Positions 1-8,655 are shown, counted from the stretch's first letter. The stretch: DNA of 64,000 bases from Konateibacter massiliensis (GCF_900184995.1 NZ_LT860099.1:770269-834268), one strand, 5' to 3'. Notes: generated by a model not told the origin, from the letters alone. Made by a program: numbers and translations.

Positions 1-6
1 TTTCTA

Positions 7-1290
7 TTATTTATAGTAATCAAACTCCAGACCATACATACGAACCGTATCGCCTTCCTCTATTCCCGCTTTCTCAAGCTCCTCTAAAATTCCGTTCTCT
101 TTTAAGAAGCGCTGGAAAAATGCAAAACCTTTTTCTGATTCCAAATTGGTGTAGCCGAGCATTTTGTCGATTCTTGGTCCTTCCACAACAAAAACGCCTT
201 CTTCCTCCACCTCAATTGTATATGGCTCTTGCGATATCGGTATTTGCTCTTGGAAAAATTCCTTCTCAAATACGATTGGTTCCGGATCCAAGGTCTCAAG
301 CAGTTCATCCACATAAAATAGCAACTCCTTCAAACCCTTACCACTTACCGCTGAAATTGCAAACACTTTAACGCCCTGCGGTTCAAACTCGTCACGGATT
401 TTTTGTACCGGATCCTCGTCTCCTTCGTAAATGGCATCTATTTTATTTGCAGCGATAACCTGCGGTCTTTTCGCTATCTGCTCGTTATAGTTTGACAGCT
501 CTTTATTGATGGCGTAAATATCTTCCACCGGATCTCTTCCCTCTGTCGAAGCGGCATCCACCATATGAATCATAACCTTAGTTCTCTCAATATGTCGCAA
601 AAATTCATAGCCTAGTCCGACTCCCTCGGAAGCTCCCTCAATCAATCCCGGAATATCTGCAATGACAAATCCTTTTCCGTCAGCCAAATCAACCACACCC
701 AAGTTCGGGTTTAACGTGGTAAAATGATAATTTGCAATCTTCGGTTTTGCATTCGTCACTCTTGATAAAAATGTGGATTTTCCAACATTCGGAAAGCCTA
801 CCAGACCCACATCTGCGATAACCTTCAATTCCAAAGTAATCTCAAGCTCCTTAAACGCCTGTCCCGGCTGCGCATATTTTGGTGCCTGCATCGTAGCTGT
901 GGCAAAATTCATATTGCCTAGTCCGCCTTTTCCGCCCTTTAAAATTGTTTCCCGTACATTGTCATTGGACATATCCGTAATAACTTTTCCGGTCTCGGCC
1001 TCTTTTATTACGGTTCCCGCAGGTACTTTAATAATAATATCAGCTCCGTTCGCCCCGTGACATCTCTTCTTGCCGCCCGGCTCTCCGTCTCCTGCCGCAT
1101 ACTTTCTCTTATGTCTGAAATCTGTCAGCGTATTTAATCCCTCGTCGACCACAAAGATTACATCGCCGCCTTTTCCGCCGTCGCCGCCATCCGGTCCGCC
1201 GTTTGGCACATATATTTCTCTTCTGAAACTCACATGTCCGTCACCGCCTTTTCCGGAACGGATATATATTTTTGCTCTATCTGCAAACAT
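7..1290 (-). CDS. obgE: GTPase ObgE/CgtA
   Basis: Essential ribosome-associated GTPase of the Obg family, involved in 50S assembly and stress control (family knowledge). The 427-residue protein has the glycine-rich Obg fold at residues 1-160 (RSGKGGDGHVSF near the start), a G domain with the P-loop GFPNVGKST at 165-173 and DIPGLIEGA near 212, and a C-terminal OCT domain after about 345. Length is normal. The ATG is preceded by AGAAGGTGATAAA. It lies downstream of rplU-prp-rpmA, the usual Firmicute neighbourhood, but strong hairpins in the 336-bp gap suggest that it is at least partly transcribed on its own. Confidence 0.97.
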   Translation of the reverse strand: MFADRAKIYIRSGKGGDGHVSFRREIYVPNGGPDGGDGGKGGDVIFVVDEGLNTLTDFRHKRKYAAGDGEPGGKKRCHGANGADIIIKVPAGTVIKEAETGKVITDMSNDNVRETILKGGKGGLGNMNFATATMQAPKYAQPGQAFKELEITLELKVIADVGLVGFPNVGKSTFLSRVTNAKPKIANYHFTTLNPNLGVVDLADGKGFVIADIPGLIEGASEGVGLGYEFLRHIERTKVMIHMVDAASTEGRDPVEDIYAINKELSNYNEQIAKRPQVIAANKIDAIYEGDEDPVQKIRDEFEPQGVKVFAISAVSGKGLKELLFYVDELLETLDPEPIVFEKEFFQEQIPISQEPYTIEVEEEGVFVVEGPRIDKMLGYTNLESEKGFAFFQRFLKENGILEELEKAGIEEGDTVRMYGLEFDYYK

Positions 1291-1505
1291 TTTATCACCT
1301 TCTAAAATTTATCTTTCCTGTTAACTGTTTCTCTTATTTGAGATTTCGTATTTCTTTCAATTATAATAATATCATATCTAATTCATTTATTTTCATTCTG
1401 TAAAATAGTGTGAGTTTTTCTCACACTTCGCACCTTTGCGGATTAAGAAGCAACTACTTCGTTTCTTGGAAAAAATACGAAACCTCAAATTATACACATC
1501 GTATA

Positions 1506-1548
1506 TTTTGTATCATAGAAAATTTCAGAAATTTCCTATGATACAAAA
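1506..1548. repeat. Palindromic intergenic repeat, copy 1
   Basis: The arms TTTTGTATCATAG and CTATGATACAAAA pair perfectly over 13 bp. After one mismatch, AAATTT pairs with AAATTT around a CAG loop. The tip resembles the longer palindrome at 47332-47379 (CTATNATAGGAAATT core). It sits directly beside the rpmA terminator. Confidence 0.55.
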
Positions 1549-1550
1549 AA

Positions 1551-1604
1551 CCGTTTTTATTTTCACGATAAAAGCTAACCCTTAATCTGTGAAAATAAAA
1601 ACGG
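1551..1604 (-). terminator. Rho-independent terminator of rplU-prp-rpmA
   Basis: A perfect 16-bp stem (CCGTTTTTATTTTCAC paired with its complement at 1589-1604) with a 22-nt loop. On the minus strand it is followed by TTTTTT. It lies 23 bp past the rpmA stop. Confidence 0.85.
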
Positions 1605-1626
1605 CTTATGGTTCATACACAAACTT

Positions 1627-1917
1627 TTACTCGTTAATAGCTACCGGATGGATAGAAACTTGTTTCTTATCTCTTCCTTTTCTTTCGAATCTTACAACGC
1701 CATCAACTAAAGCGAATAAAGTATCATCTCCGCCACGACCTACGTTTGTACCTGGGTGAATCTTAGTACCACGCTGTCTGTAAAGAATATTTCCAGCTTT
1801 TACGAACTGACCGTCAGCTCTTTTAGCACCTAATCTCTTGGATTCTGAATCTCTACCGTTCTTAGTAGAACCAACACCTTTTTTATGGGCGAAAAATTGA
1901 AGGTTCATCTTCATCAT
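1627..1917 (-). CDS. rpmA: 50S ribosomal protein L27
   Basis: L27 of the large ribosomal subunit, located near the peptidyl-transferase centre. It has the Firmicute form with an N-terminal extension, MMKMNLQFF followed by AHKKG. In S. aureus the equivalent extension is removed by the cysteine protease Prp after the FF (established). The prp gene is immediately upstream, so the same processing is expected here. The SD AGGAGGTG overlaps the prp stop. Two further in-frame ATGs (1914, 1908) could also serve as start; all give the same mature protein. Confidence 0.97.
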   Translation of the reverse strand: MMKMNLQFFAHKKGVGSTKNGRDSESKRLGAKRADGQFVKAGNILYRQRGTKIHPGTNVGRGGDDTLFALVDGVVRFERKGRDKKQVSIHPVAINE

Positions 1918-1920
1918 AAC

Positions 1921-2250
1921 CTACACCTCCTTGATTTGAATTCTAATATAACCGTCATTGTAGTCCTGTTCAATTCCCTGTAATCCAAGCTCTAAGGAAT
2001 TCATAAGAAGCGTCGCCCTCTCACTGATGTGTTCGGTAAAACGAAACTCGATAAGTCCTTTTTTTTCATCTGTTTTTATCTCAATCTTGTCCTCGGTAAA
2101 CTCCTCGATGGAATTAACGGTATTGATAACCAAAACCGATACAGCCGCGCACACAATATCATGTCCGCTGTCTGCGTATCCCGCATGACCTAATGATTTA
2201 AAACCGATATAATTGTCACTTGAATTTTTATAAATGGTAATCTGAATCAT
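1921..2250 (-). CDS. prp: Ribosomal-processing cysteine protease Prp
   Basis: Small cysteine protease (109 residues; YsxB/DUF464 family) that trims the N-terminus of L27. The family signature is visible: a GHAGYADSGHDIVCAAVS segment carries the catalytic His and Cys, at about residues 22 and 34. It lies between rplU and rpmA, as in other Firmicutes, with 3 bp to rpmA, so enzyme and substrate are co-transcribed. Confidence 0.93.
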   Translation of the reverse strand: MIQITIYKNSSDNYIGFKSLGHAGYADSGHDIVCAAVSVLVINTVNSIEEFTEDKIEIKTDEKKGLIEFRFTEHISERATLLMNSLELGLQGIEQDYNDGYIRIQIKEV

Positions 2251-2273
2251 AATCGACCTTATGTTTTTGCCTG

Positions 2274-2582
2274 TTAAGCATTAATTTTTTCGATCTTAAC
2301 CTGTGTAAATGACTGTCTGTGACCGTTTTTCTTGTGATATCCTGATTTTCTCTTATACTTATAAACAATAACTTTCTTCGCTTTGCCTTCTTTTACTACT
2401 GATGCAGTAACAGTTGCGTTCGCTACTGTAGGCTCGCCTACTTTTAAGCTTCCGTTGTTTACAGCAAGAACCTGATCAAATGTAACAGTCTCACCAGCTT
2501 CTACTCCAAGCTTTTCTACTCTAATGATATCGCCTTCGGCTACTTTGTACTGTTTACCACCTGTTGCTATAATTGCGTACAT
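2274..2582 (-). CDS. rplU: 50S ribosomal protein L21
   Basis: L21, a primary 23S rRNA-binding protein of the 50S subunit, 102 residues starting [15 protein letters not shown] chose the ATG at 2580-2582 because GGAGGTGCCAT precedes it directly and family members begin here; the open frame continues 30 codons upstream into leader sequence without homology. First gene of the rplU-prp-rpmA unit. The C-terminus [21 protein letters not shown] is typical of L21. Confidence 0.96.
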   Translation of the reverse strand: MYAIIATGGKQYKVAEGDIIRVEKLGVEAGETVTFDQVLAVNNGSLKVGEPTVANATVTASVVKEGKAKKVIVYKYKRKSGYHKKNGHRQSFTQVKIEKINA

Positions 2583-2656
2583 ATGGCACCTCCTATTATC
2601 ATTACTCGCCAACTGCGGTGAGCTTGCGCTGCTTATAACCTCGTTGTGCGGCATAC
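2583..2656 (-). promoter_or_regulatory. rplU: rplU 5' leader (candidate L21 leader)
   Basis: About 70 nt lie between the predicted transcription start and the rplU ATG. The minus-strand RNA contains CUCACC...GGCGAG, an imperfect stem around GCAGUU, followed by GAGUAAUGAUAAUAGGAGG. Firmicute rplU operons often carry an autoregulatory L21 leader (known). I cannot confirm a match to that family without a covariance search. Confidence 0.4.
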
Positions 2657-2662
2657 TTGTAT

Positions 2663-2691
2663 ATAATAGCATAATAATAATTCTGCGTCAA
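2663..2691 (-). promoter_or_regulatory. Sigma-A promoter of rplU operon
   Basis: TTGACG (2686-2691), 17-bp spacer, TATTAT (2663-2668) on the minus strand; 5/6 matches to each consensus hexamer. The transcription start is expected near 2656. Confidence 0.75.
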
Positions 2692-2739
2692 TATTTTTTC
2701 TTTTTATAACATATTTTTATTCATGACAAGTGAAGCTGT

Positions 2740-3813
2740 CTACAGCTTTACTTGTTTCATTTGGCGCAGACGCTCTTTTGCCGGCTCATAATCCCCACAT
2801 TTTACGTAATAAACATATGCATTTTCGAAATTTCCCATACATTCGTAAATGACTCCAATATTGTAAAATGCCATATAGCTGTTTACACCTTCCATCTTAC
2901 AAGATGTTTTTTCAGCTGCCTTTAGAAATTCTTCAATTGCCTCTTGAAACCGTCCGTTATTCATGAGCGCAAGTGCAATCATAAAGACAAAATCAGCTGA
3001 ACCTTTAAATTCATCATACACGCTGATTAACTGTAATGCTCTCTCATGCTCTTTGCAGTTCATCAGAGCATATCCATAGCTTTCCACCATATTCTGCACA
3101 TATTCAAGTCTGGTGTCTAAATCGAAATATAGCGCTTTATCAAAATAGCTGCATGCCTGCACATAATCCTCCGCCATATAATAACTTTTTCCCAACTGAT
3201 AAATAATATAAGGGTCCTGCGGATTTTCTTTTTGAGCCTCTTTTAAAAGTTCAATGTTTCGCTCTGTTTTTTTCTTTCTGGTCTCCAAATCCCCCTCATA
3301 ACCGGAATGTATAATTTTAAGCGGCAAAAGATAGGTATCATATTTCTTCTCCGAACCTTCCTTGGAGATTACCTGTTCATGAATGATACCGTCATAACAA
3401 TACAATTTTTTAGAAAATAAACGGTTTACCCTTTCCATCTGCCGATACGGCATCCCGTTTCTTTCGTATTCGTTTACTCTCAACAGGCGTCCTACCTTCT
3501 CAGGATTCGCTGATATCAGACTTTTTATCTGTTCCATGTCAAACTCATCAACCACCTCATCCGCATCCAGAACCAATATGTACTCATTGCTTGCCTTGCT
3601 GATAGAATAATTTCTTGCATCGCTGAAACTGTTATTCCAAGCATAGTCATATATCTTATCTGTATACTGTTTGGATATCTCTTTTGTTTTGTCCTTGGAA
3701 CCGGTGTCAATGATAATGATTTCATCGATATAATCACAGACACTTTGTAATGTTTTTTTCAAATTCGCTTCTTCATCTTTTACAATCATACACAGACTTA
3801 TTGCACTCATCAT
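2740..3813 (-). CDS. Glycosyltransferase family 2 protein with TPR repeats
   Basis: Residues 1-110 form a GT-A fold typical of family 2 (SLCMIVKDEEANL, EIIIIDTGSKDKT, and the metal-binding LDADEVVD). From about 190 to 350 the chain is TPR-like helical repeats (PYIIYQLGKSYYMAEDYVQA and similar). This architecture is common among glycosyltransferases that modify proteins or cell-surface glycans, but the acceptor cannot be inferred. 22 bp downstream of RNase G, probably co-transcribed. Either of the first two ATGs may be the start. A hairpin over the stop (2726-2755) has no T-tract, so termination there is uncertain. Confidence 0.88.
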   Translation of the reverse strand: MMSAISLCMIVKDEEANLKKTLQSVCDYIDEIIIIDTGSKDKTKEISKQYTDKIYDYAWNNSFSDARNYSISKASNEYILVLDADEVVDEFDMEQIKSLISANPEKVGRLLRVNEYERNGMPYRQMERVNRLFSKKLYCYDGIIHEQVISKEGSEKKYDTYLLPLKIIHSGYEGDLETRKKKTERNIELLKEAQKENPQDPYIIYQLGKSYYMAEDYVQACSYFDKALYFDLDTRLEYVQNMVESYGYALMNCKEHERALQLISVYDEFKGSADFVFMIALALMNNGRFQEAIEEFLKAAEKTSCKMEGVNSYMAFYNIGVIYECMGNFENAYVYYVKCGDYEPAKERLRQMKQVKL

Positions 3814-3835
3814 TCACTCTCCCAATTTTATCCGT

Positions 3836-5074
3836 CTATTCCGCCATTCCACCAAAGCAAACTCCGCTTCCGCCGCATACCTTGCAAGGCTTCGTTACCT
3901 GTTCCCTAAGTGACCTTCTCACTTTTTTCCGCGTCAGCTCAACAAGATTTAACCTGCTCATTCCGACGAGATTTGCGGTGACAGGATCTTTTTTCAGAAC
4001 TTTATCAAATTCCTCCATCAAGGTCTTTTTTGCTTCCGGTTGTTCCATATCGATAAAGTCTATCACAACAATCCCGGAAATATTTCGAAGTCTTAGCTGC
4101 CTTCCTATCTCCCTCGCTGCTTCCACATTAATTTTCAAAAAAGTTTCCTGTAAATTTTTCTTCCCGGTAAATTTTCCGGTATTAATATCAATTACCGTAA
4201 ATGCCTCCGTTGGCTGTATGACGAGATAGGCACCCGATTTAAGCCATACCCGCTCCTGCAGGGCATGCTTTAACTCAGTTTCCAGACTTTTCAGCTTATA
4301 AAGCGGAAGCAGCGCATCTTCATAAAAGGACAAATACTTCTCTGGCTCCATATTGTTATCTGCCAGATAGTCCTTAATTCTGTCATAGATATCCCTGTCG
4401 TCCGTGATAATCTGCTCCATACCTGCTTCATTGATGCCTTTTAAAATGCTAAGATAGTTATCTTCCGCCTCGTAAAGCACGCTGTAGCACGTGCGATGAA
4501 CCGCATTTTCCATCAGAGTCTTTAGCTTGTCTTTTAACTTGTCCGCTTCCTCAAGAATTTGTTCATCTGTCGCATTTTTTGCGTTTGTTCTTACAATAAT
4601 GCCAAATTTACCGTCTAAATGACCGTCAAACAGCTCCTTGATGCGAAGCTTCTCCTTCACCTTCAATTTATTCGAAATGCCAAGCTTTTTATCTCCGGCA
4701 GAAACGACCACATATTTTCCAGTCAATGCAATATTTGAGGTAAGCACCGGCTGCTTTGTTTTTATATTCTCCTTTGACACCTGGACAACCAGCTCATCTC
4801 CGATATTTAACTTATTATTCTTCTTTGCATTCACAAAAAAAGGATTTCGATTGTCCTCCAAAGAGTAATAGCACTCAAAGCCTTTTTCAATCTCAATGAA
4901 GGCAGCCTGAATGTTCGGCACCAGGTTTTTTACTTTTCCGATATAAATATTATTTAAGATGGAACGCTCCCGCCGATTGTCGCAGTCGAGAAGCATAAGC
5001 TTTTCCTCCTCATACTGCGCTGTCACAATATAATCCTTTAGCTTTGGCAGACTTGTTATCACAACTTTACTCAT
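3836..5074 (-). CDS. rng: Ribonuclease E/G family protein (RNase G)
   Basis: Endoribonuclease for RNA processing and turnover. It has an S1-like domain near residues 30-115 (NIYIGKVKNLVPNIQAAFIEI) and the RNase E/G catalytic domain, including VVIDFIDME with the metal-binding aspartates. The C-terminal PCKVCGGSGVC resembles the zinc-link cysteines. At 412 residues it is the short form without the RNase E scaffold region. I chose the ATG at 5072-5074 (SD GAGGA) over a GTG four codons upstream. It overlaps the stop of the upstream gene by 8 bp, which implies translational coupling. Confidence 0.92.
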   Translation of the reverse strand: MSKVVITSLPKLKDYIVTAQYEEEKLMLLDCDNRRERSILNNIYIGKVKNLVPNIQAAFIEIEKGFECYYSLEDNRNPFFVNAKKNNKLNIGDELVVQVSKENIKTKQPVLTSNIALTGKYVVVSAGDKKLGISNKLKVKEKLRIKELFDGHLDGKFGIIVRTNAKNATDEQILEEADKLKDKLKTLMENAVHRTCYSVLYEAEDNYLSILKGINEAGMEQIITDDRDIYDRIKDYLADNNMEPEKYLSFYEDALLPLYKLKSLETELKHALQERVWLKSGAYLVIQPTEAFTVIDINTGKFTGKKNLQETFLKINVEAAREIGRQLRLRNISGIVVIDFIDMEQPEAKKTLMEEFDKVLKKDPVTANLVGMSRLNLVELTRKKVRRSLREQVTKPCKVCGGSGVCFGGMAE

Positions 5075-5774
5075 TGATATCCTCACCCATATCTTCTAAC
5101 GCTATAAATTCTCTCTTCTCTTCGTCTCCAACATTTGCATACAGCTCTTTGCGGTGAATCAAAAGTGCAAATTCCTGAAGTGAAAAACCGATATATTCAC
5201 AAAACGCCTCCATAACCAGCTCCGGCTTTAAATTGTTGACGCTTCCCGCTGCAATCTGCATGGAAATTTTGCCGTTTTGGGCTGCAATTGAATAAATCAG
5301 CGGCTTAATATCCACTTCCTTCTCGCTCTTCTTCGTCTTTTTCAGCACGATAATCTCATCCTGCAAAAAGAAAGGCGTAATGCGCTCCTCCCAGCCTGCT
5401 TCCGGCTCATATCCCGATCGAAATGTCACCTCGTAGTCTGCTCTCTCTACAATAGACATTGCAATTTTACTGTCATCCGGAAGTTTTCGAAAGGATAATA
5501 CTTCAATCCCCTCCGCCATCGTATCATTTAACCTCTTCAATGCCTCCTTGGAGGTAATCGGCGAATTGATTTCTATATCAATGTATTCGCCGTCGCTTGT
5601 AATACCAACTCCCAGCGGAGACGCAAATGACATAACCTGATGAGGACTGTAGCCTCCCGAATAGGCAATATCGATGTCGGAGCGTCTCACTGCCTTTTGA
5701 AAATATCTCATAATGTCCAAATGTCCGATAAATTTCATAACACCTGACTTGTTGAATTTAATTCTAATTTTCAA
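5067..5774 (-). CDS. TIGR03936 family radical SAM-associated protein (DUF2344)
   Basis: Member of the DUF2344/TIGR03936 family, which occurs next to or fused to a B12-binding radical SAM protein; function unknown. Typical segments are KFNKSGVMKFIGHLDIMRYFQKA, YSGGYSPHQVMSFASPLGVG and EGIEVLSFRKLPD. I chose a TTG start at 5772-5774 (235 residues) because AAGGAGGTG lies 6 nt upstream; the frame is open for another 16 codons inside the neighbour. It overlaps the radical SAM gene by 11 bp and the RNase G gene by 8 bp, so the three are translated as a coupled set. Confidence 0.88.
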   Translation of the reverse strand: MKIRIKFNKSGVMKFIGHLDIMRYFQKAVRRSDIDIAYSGGYSPHQVMSFASPLGVGITSDGEYIDIEINSPITSKEALKRLNDTMAEGIEVLSFRKLPDDSKIAMSIVERADYEVTFRSGYEPEAGWEERITPFFLQDEIIVLKKTKKSEKEVDIKPLIYSIAAQNGKISMQIAAGSVNNLKPELVMEAFCEYIGFSLQEFALLIHRKELYANVGDEEKREFIALEDMGEDINE

Positions 5775-7623
5775 AACAGACACCTCCTTCAAACACTGTC
5801 GCACCGCAGCCTGAACAACCAATACGGCAATTTTTTGTTACCTTTGCCAAAACCGCATTGTTCCATTCTCTCTTTAAAAATTCCTTTGTCACACCTGTAT
5901 CAATAAAATCCCAAGGGAATACCTCATCCATAGCTCTTTCCCTCACTGTGTAAAAATCCATATCGACGCCGGTTTCCTCAAACGCCTCAATCCATCTGTC
6001 ATAGTGGAAGCTCTCTGTCCACGAGTCATACATACAGCCCTTCTCATAGGCTCTTAAAAGCCCCTTTGCCACCTTTCTGTCTCCCCTTGCAAGCACACCT
6101 TCTAAGATTGTCAAATCCGCCTCATGCCAATTGTACTTAATACTCTTTTGGTTTAGCTGTGCCTTGACCGCCTGCTTTACAATTTTTGCTTTCTCAATAA
6201 ACTCGTCCTTTGTGCTCATCGGTGACCACTGAAACGGCGTAAATGGCTTCGGAACAAAAAAGGAGGTACTTGCAACAATCTGAACCTTACCGTTTCTTTG
6301 GTCCTTCGGAATCTCATAATAGCGTCTTGCAATCTTGTCCGACAATTCCGCAATTCCAACCATATCTTCCTCTGTCTCCGTCGGAAGTCCAAGCATAAAA
6401 TAGAGCTTCACACGGTTCCAGCCCGCATCAAACGCTTTTCCGGCTCCTTCCAAAATAGCTTCTTCGGTAAGCCCTTTGTTAATTACATCACGAAGTCTCT
6501 GAGAGCCCGCCTCCGGCGCAAAGGTAAGGCTGCTCTTTTTCACGTCCTGAACCTTGCTCATAACGTCAAGGGAAAATTCGTCAATACGAAGGGAAGGCAG
6601 CGAAATATTTACGCCTTTTTCCTTAAATTCCTCTATCAAGAAGTTTACCAGCCCTTGCAGCTGGGAATAGTCGCTGGAACTCAGGGAGCTTAACGAAATC
6701 TCTTCATGACCCGTGTTATGAAGCATTTCATAGGCATATTCCTTGAGCATCTCAAGGTCTCGTTCCCTCACCGGTCTGTAAATCATACCCGCCTGGCAAA
6801 AACGACAGCCTCGGATACAGCCTCTTTGTATTTCAAGCACAACTCTATCCTGTGTCGCTTTGATAAACGGTACAATAGGCTTTTTCGGATAATAGGTATT
6901 TGTCACGTCCATCACGATTTCTTTTCGGATTGTCCGCGGTGCCTCCTCTATAAGCGGTTTAAAATCAAGTATTGTTCCGTCCTCGTTATATTCAGGCTCA
7001 TAAAAGGCAGGCACATAGATGCCCGGTATTTGTGCTGCTTTTTTCAGGAAATCTTGTCTGCTTCCTCCCTTTTTCTTATTCTCCCGATATGCCTCAAGCA
7101 ACGGGAAATAGGCAGTCTCTCCCTCCCCGATATAAAACAGGTCGAAAAAGTCCGCCAAAGGCTCCGGATTATAGGTACAAGGTCCTCCGCCTATCACGAT
7201 AGGACATTCCTCTTCTCTATCCTTAGCGAGAAGCGGAATCTGGCTGAGGTCTAATACCTGTAAAATATTGGTATAGCACATCTCATACTGGATTGTGATT
7301 CCGAGGAAATCAAAATCCTTAATATTATCCTGCGTTTCCAACGCAAAAAGAGGGATGTTTCGCTCCCTCATTATTTTGTCCAAATCCGTCCATGGAGAAT
7401 ATACCCTCTCACAGTAGACATCCTCTATGCTGTTAAGCATATCATATAAAATCTGTATTCCCAGATGCGACATTCCGATTTCATATACATCGGGAAAACA
7501 CATTGCAAAACGAATCTGAATATCCTTTAAATCTTTTTTTACACTGTTTATTTCATTACCTATATATCTCGCAGGCTTATCTATTTTTAACAGTATCTCG
7601 TCGGGTAATGCTTGTTTTCTCAT
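5764..7623 (-). CDS. TIGR03960 family B12-binding radical SAM protein
   Basis: Uncharacterised radical SAM enzyme, 619 residues. The N-terminus resembles a B12-binding fold (FAMCFPDVYEIGMSHLGIQ). The cluster-binding CxxxCxxC is RGCIRGCRFCQ near residue 275. A second CxxxCxxC lies near the C-terminus (NCRIGCSGCG), suggesting another metal site. The family is known only from conserved neighbourhood with DUF2344, RNase G and L21/L27, so a role in RNA or ribosome modification is inference. I chose the ATG at 7621-7623 with SD AAGGAAG over a TTG five codons upstream. It overlaps the GGDEF gene by 47 bp. Confidence 0.9.
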   Translation of the reverse strand: MRKQALPDEILLKIDKPARYIGNEINSVKKDLKDIQIRFAMCFPDVYEIGMSHLGIQILYDMLNSIEDVYCERVYSPWTDLDKIMRERNIPLFALETQDNIKDFDFLGITIQYEMCYTNILQVLDLSQIPLLAKDREEECPIVIGGGPCTYNPEPLADFFDLFYIGEGETAYFPLLEAYRENKKKGGSRQDFLKKAAQIPGIYVPAFYEPEYNEDGTILDFKPLIEEAPRTIRKEIVMDVTNTYYPKKPIVPFIKATQDRVVLEIQRGCIRGCRFCQAGMIYRPVRERDLEMLKEYAYEMLHNTGHEEISLSSLSSSDYSQLQGLVNFLIEEFKEKGVNISLPSLRIDEFSLDVMSKVQDVKKSSLTFAPEAGSQRLRDVINKGLTEEAILEGAGKAFDAGWNRVKLYFMLGLPTETEEDMVGIAELSDKIARRYYEIPKDQRNGKVQIVASTSFFVPKPFTPFQWSPMSTKDEFIEKAKIVKQAVKAQLNQKSIKYNWHEADLTILEGVLARGDRKVAKGLLRAYEKGCMYDSWTESFHYDRWIEAFEETGVDMDFYTVRERAMDEVFPWDFIDTGVTKEFLKREWNNAVLAKVTKNCRIGCSGCGATVFEGGVCFEN

Positions 7624-8296
7624 AAACTTCCTTTCCAATCTCTTCCTTTGTAATATACTTGTTCTCGTACATATTTCTATCCGCCTTGTCTATAAGCTCT
7701 TTGAGCGAAGTAAATTTGCCGGCTTCATACACTTCATAGCCAAACGCCAAGGAAAATTCCAAATCAAGGGCTTCATTTTTTCTTTCCATGAGTTTTTTGA
7801 GCTCACGAACAGCCTTGTGATATTCTTCCACCGGCTTGTCCTTTATCAAAACGGCAAACTCATCTCCACCTATTCTATAACATTTTCCCACTTTTTCAAA
7901 GGCTTTTTTGATTATTTGTCCTGTTATGGCAATATAACGGTCTCCCATACCATGTCCGTGATAGTCATTCATCTTTTTTAAATCATTCAAATCAAAGATG
8001 GCATAAATAAGAGACAGGTCCTCCGGGCTCTGCAAAAGCTGCTTTTCTAACTCTGCAATATCCTTTGCGTACGCCGTACGGTTATATAAGCCTGTCATAA
8101 TATCCTGATATGCCATTCTTTTTGCTTTTGCATAATCCCTTGCTTTATCGTGATAAGCCTTTATGTAGCCGATAAGCACGTAAATCATAAATATCCAGAT
8201 TCCAATTCTCGTAAGCCTCAAAAGGCCGTCTCCTGCTTTCCCCTTATTATCCAATCCCATCACCACACCATTCTTCGTACCTTTTATCCCTTGCAT
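7577..8296 (-). CDS. Membrane-anchored GGDEF (diguanylate cyclase) protein
   Basis: Predicted to make c-di-GMP from two GTP. One transmembrane helix (about residues 31-46) is followed by a short linker and a full GGDEF domain. The active-site RIGGDEFAVLI is intact (GGDEF at 143-147), as are DLNDLKKMND and HGHGMGDRY. No RxxD inhibitory site is seen in the usual place five residues upstream, so product feedback may be absent. No SD precedes the first ATG; the ATG 12 codons in is also possible. It lies 10 bp after a small membrane protein gene and overlaps the radical SAM gene. Confidence 0.88.
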   Translation of the reverse strand: MQGIKGTKNGVVMGLDNKGKAGDGLLRLTRIGIWIFMIYVLIGYIKAYHDKARDYAKAKRMAYQDIMTGLYNRTAYAKDIAELEKQLLQSPEDLSLIYAIFDLNDLKKMNDYHGHGMGDRYIAITGQIIKKAFEKVGKCYRIGGDEFAVLIKDKPVEEYHKAVRELKKLMERKNEALDLEFSLAFGYEVYEAGKFTSLKELIDKADRNMYENKYITKEEIGKEVYEKTSITRRDTVKNR

Positions 8297-8306
8297 ATTT
8301 TGCTGA

Positions 8307-8642
8307 CTACTCTTGTTGTGTTATGCCCGTCAAGGGGAGATTCATTTGATGAAATACTTCCTCATAATCCAAGCTCTGACTTATCATCCTGTCAATCTCT
8401 CCGGTTCCGACCCCCATGTATTCCATTTTGTTCACACTTGCCAGTGCGTAGATGCCAAATAGAAAAATAGCAATCAGCATCCGGTATTTAAATCTGCTTT
8501 TTGTACTCCTTGCCTCACTGTCAAAGGCTGTCTGCCTACCCACAACACCATGTATCCGGTTAATCGTTTTTTCGTTATTTGATGATATTTCTCTTATATT
8601 TTGAATCATTGCAACTCTGTGCTCCAAAGACGACTGTTTCAT
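8307..8642 (-). CDS. Small single-pass membrane protein, unknown function
   Basis: I do not recognise this 111-residue protein. About 52 polar N-terminal residues precede one transmembrane helix (about 53-68, YRMLIAIFLFGIYALASV), then about 43 residues that would face outside if the positive-inside rule holds (KSRFKYR flanks the helix). It has a good SD (GGAGGGAATCAG before ATG) and lies 10 bp upstream of the GGDEF gene, so it may be a sensory or anchoring partner of that enzyme; this is inference from position only. Confidence 0.65.
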   Translation of the reverse strand: MKQSSLEHRVAMIQNIREISSNNEKTINRIHGVVGRQTAFDSEARSTKSRFKYRMLIAIFLFGIYALASVNKMEYMGVGTGEIDRMISQSLDYEEVFHQMNLPLTGITQQE

Positions 8643-8655
8643 CTGATTCCCTCCA

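Larger units (their letters stand above)
1291..1626. other. Intergenic region obgE-rpmA with three hairpins
   Basis: No coding potential seen. It holds three consecutive inverted repeats: AGTGTGAG/CTCACACT (1407-1427), a 20-bp imperfect palindrome ending in a CAG loop (1506-1548), and the rpmA terminator (1551-1604). The stretch from 1407 to about 1460 resembles in part the sequence downstream of thrC near 55285-55358. A TATAAT lies upstream of obgE near 1362, but I find no convincing -35. Confidence 0.6.

Noticed and set aside
3750-4229. Open frame of 159 codons on the plus strand
   Set aside because: It lies opposite the GT2 and RNase G genes, which have clear family motifs; composition and start context do not support a gene.
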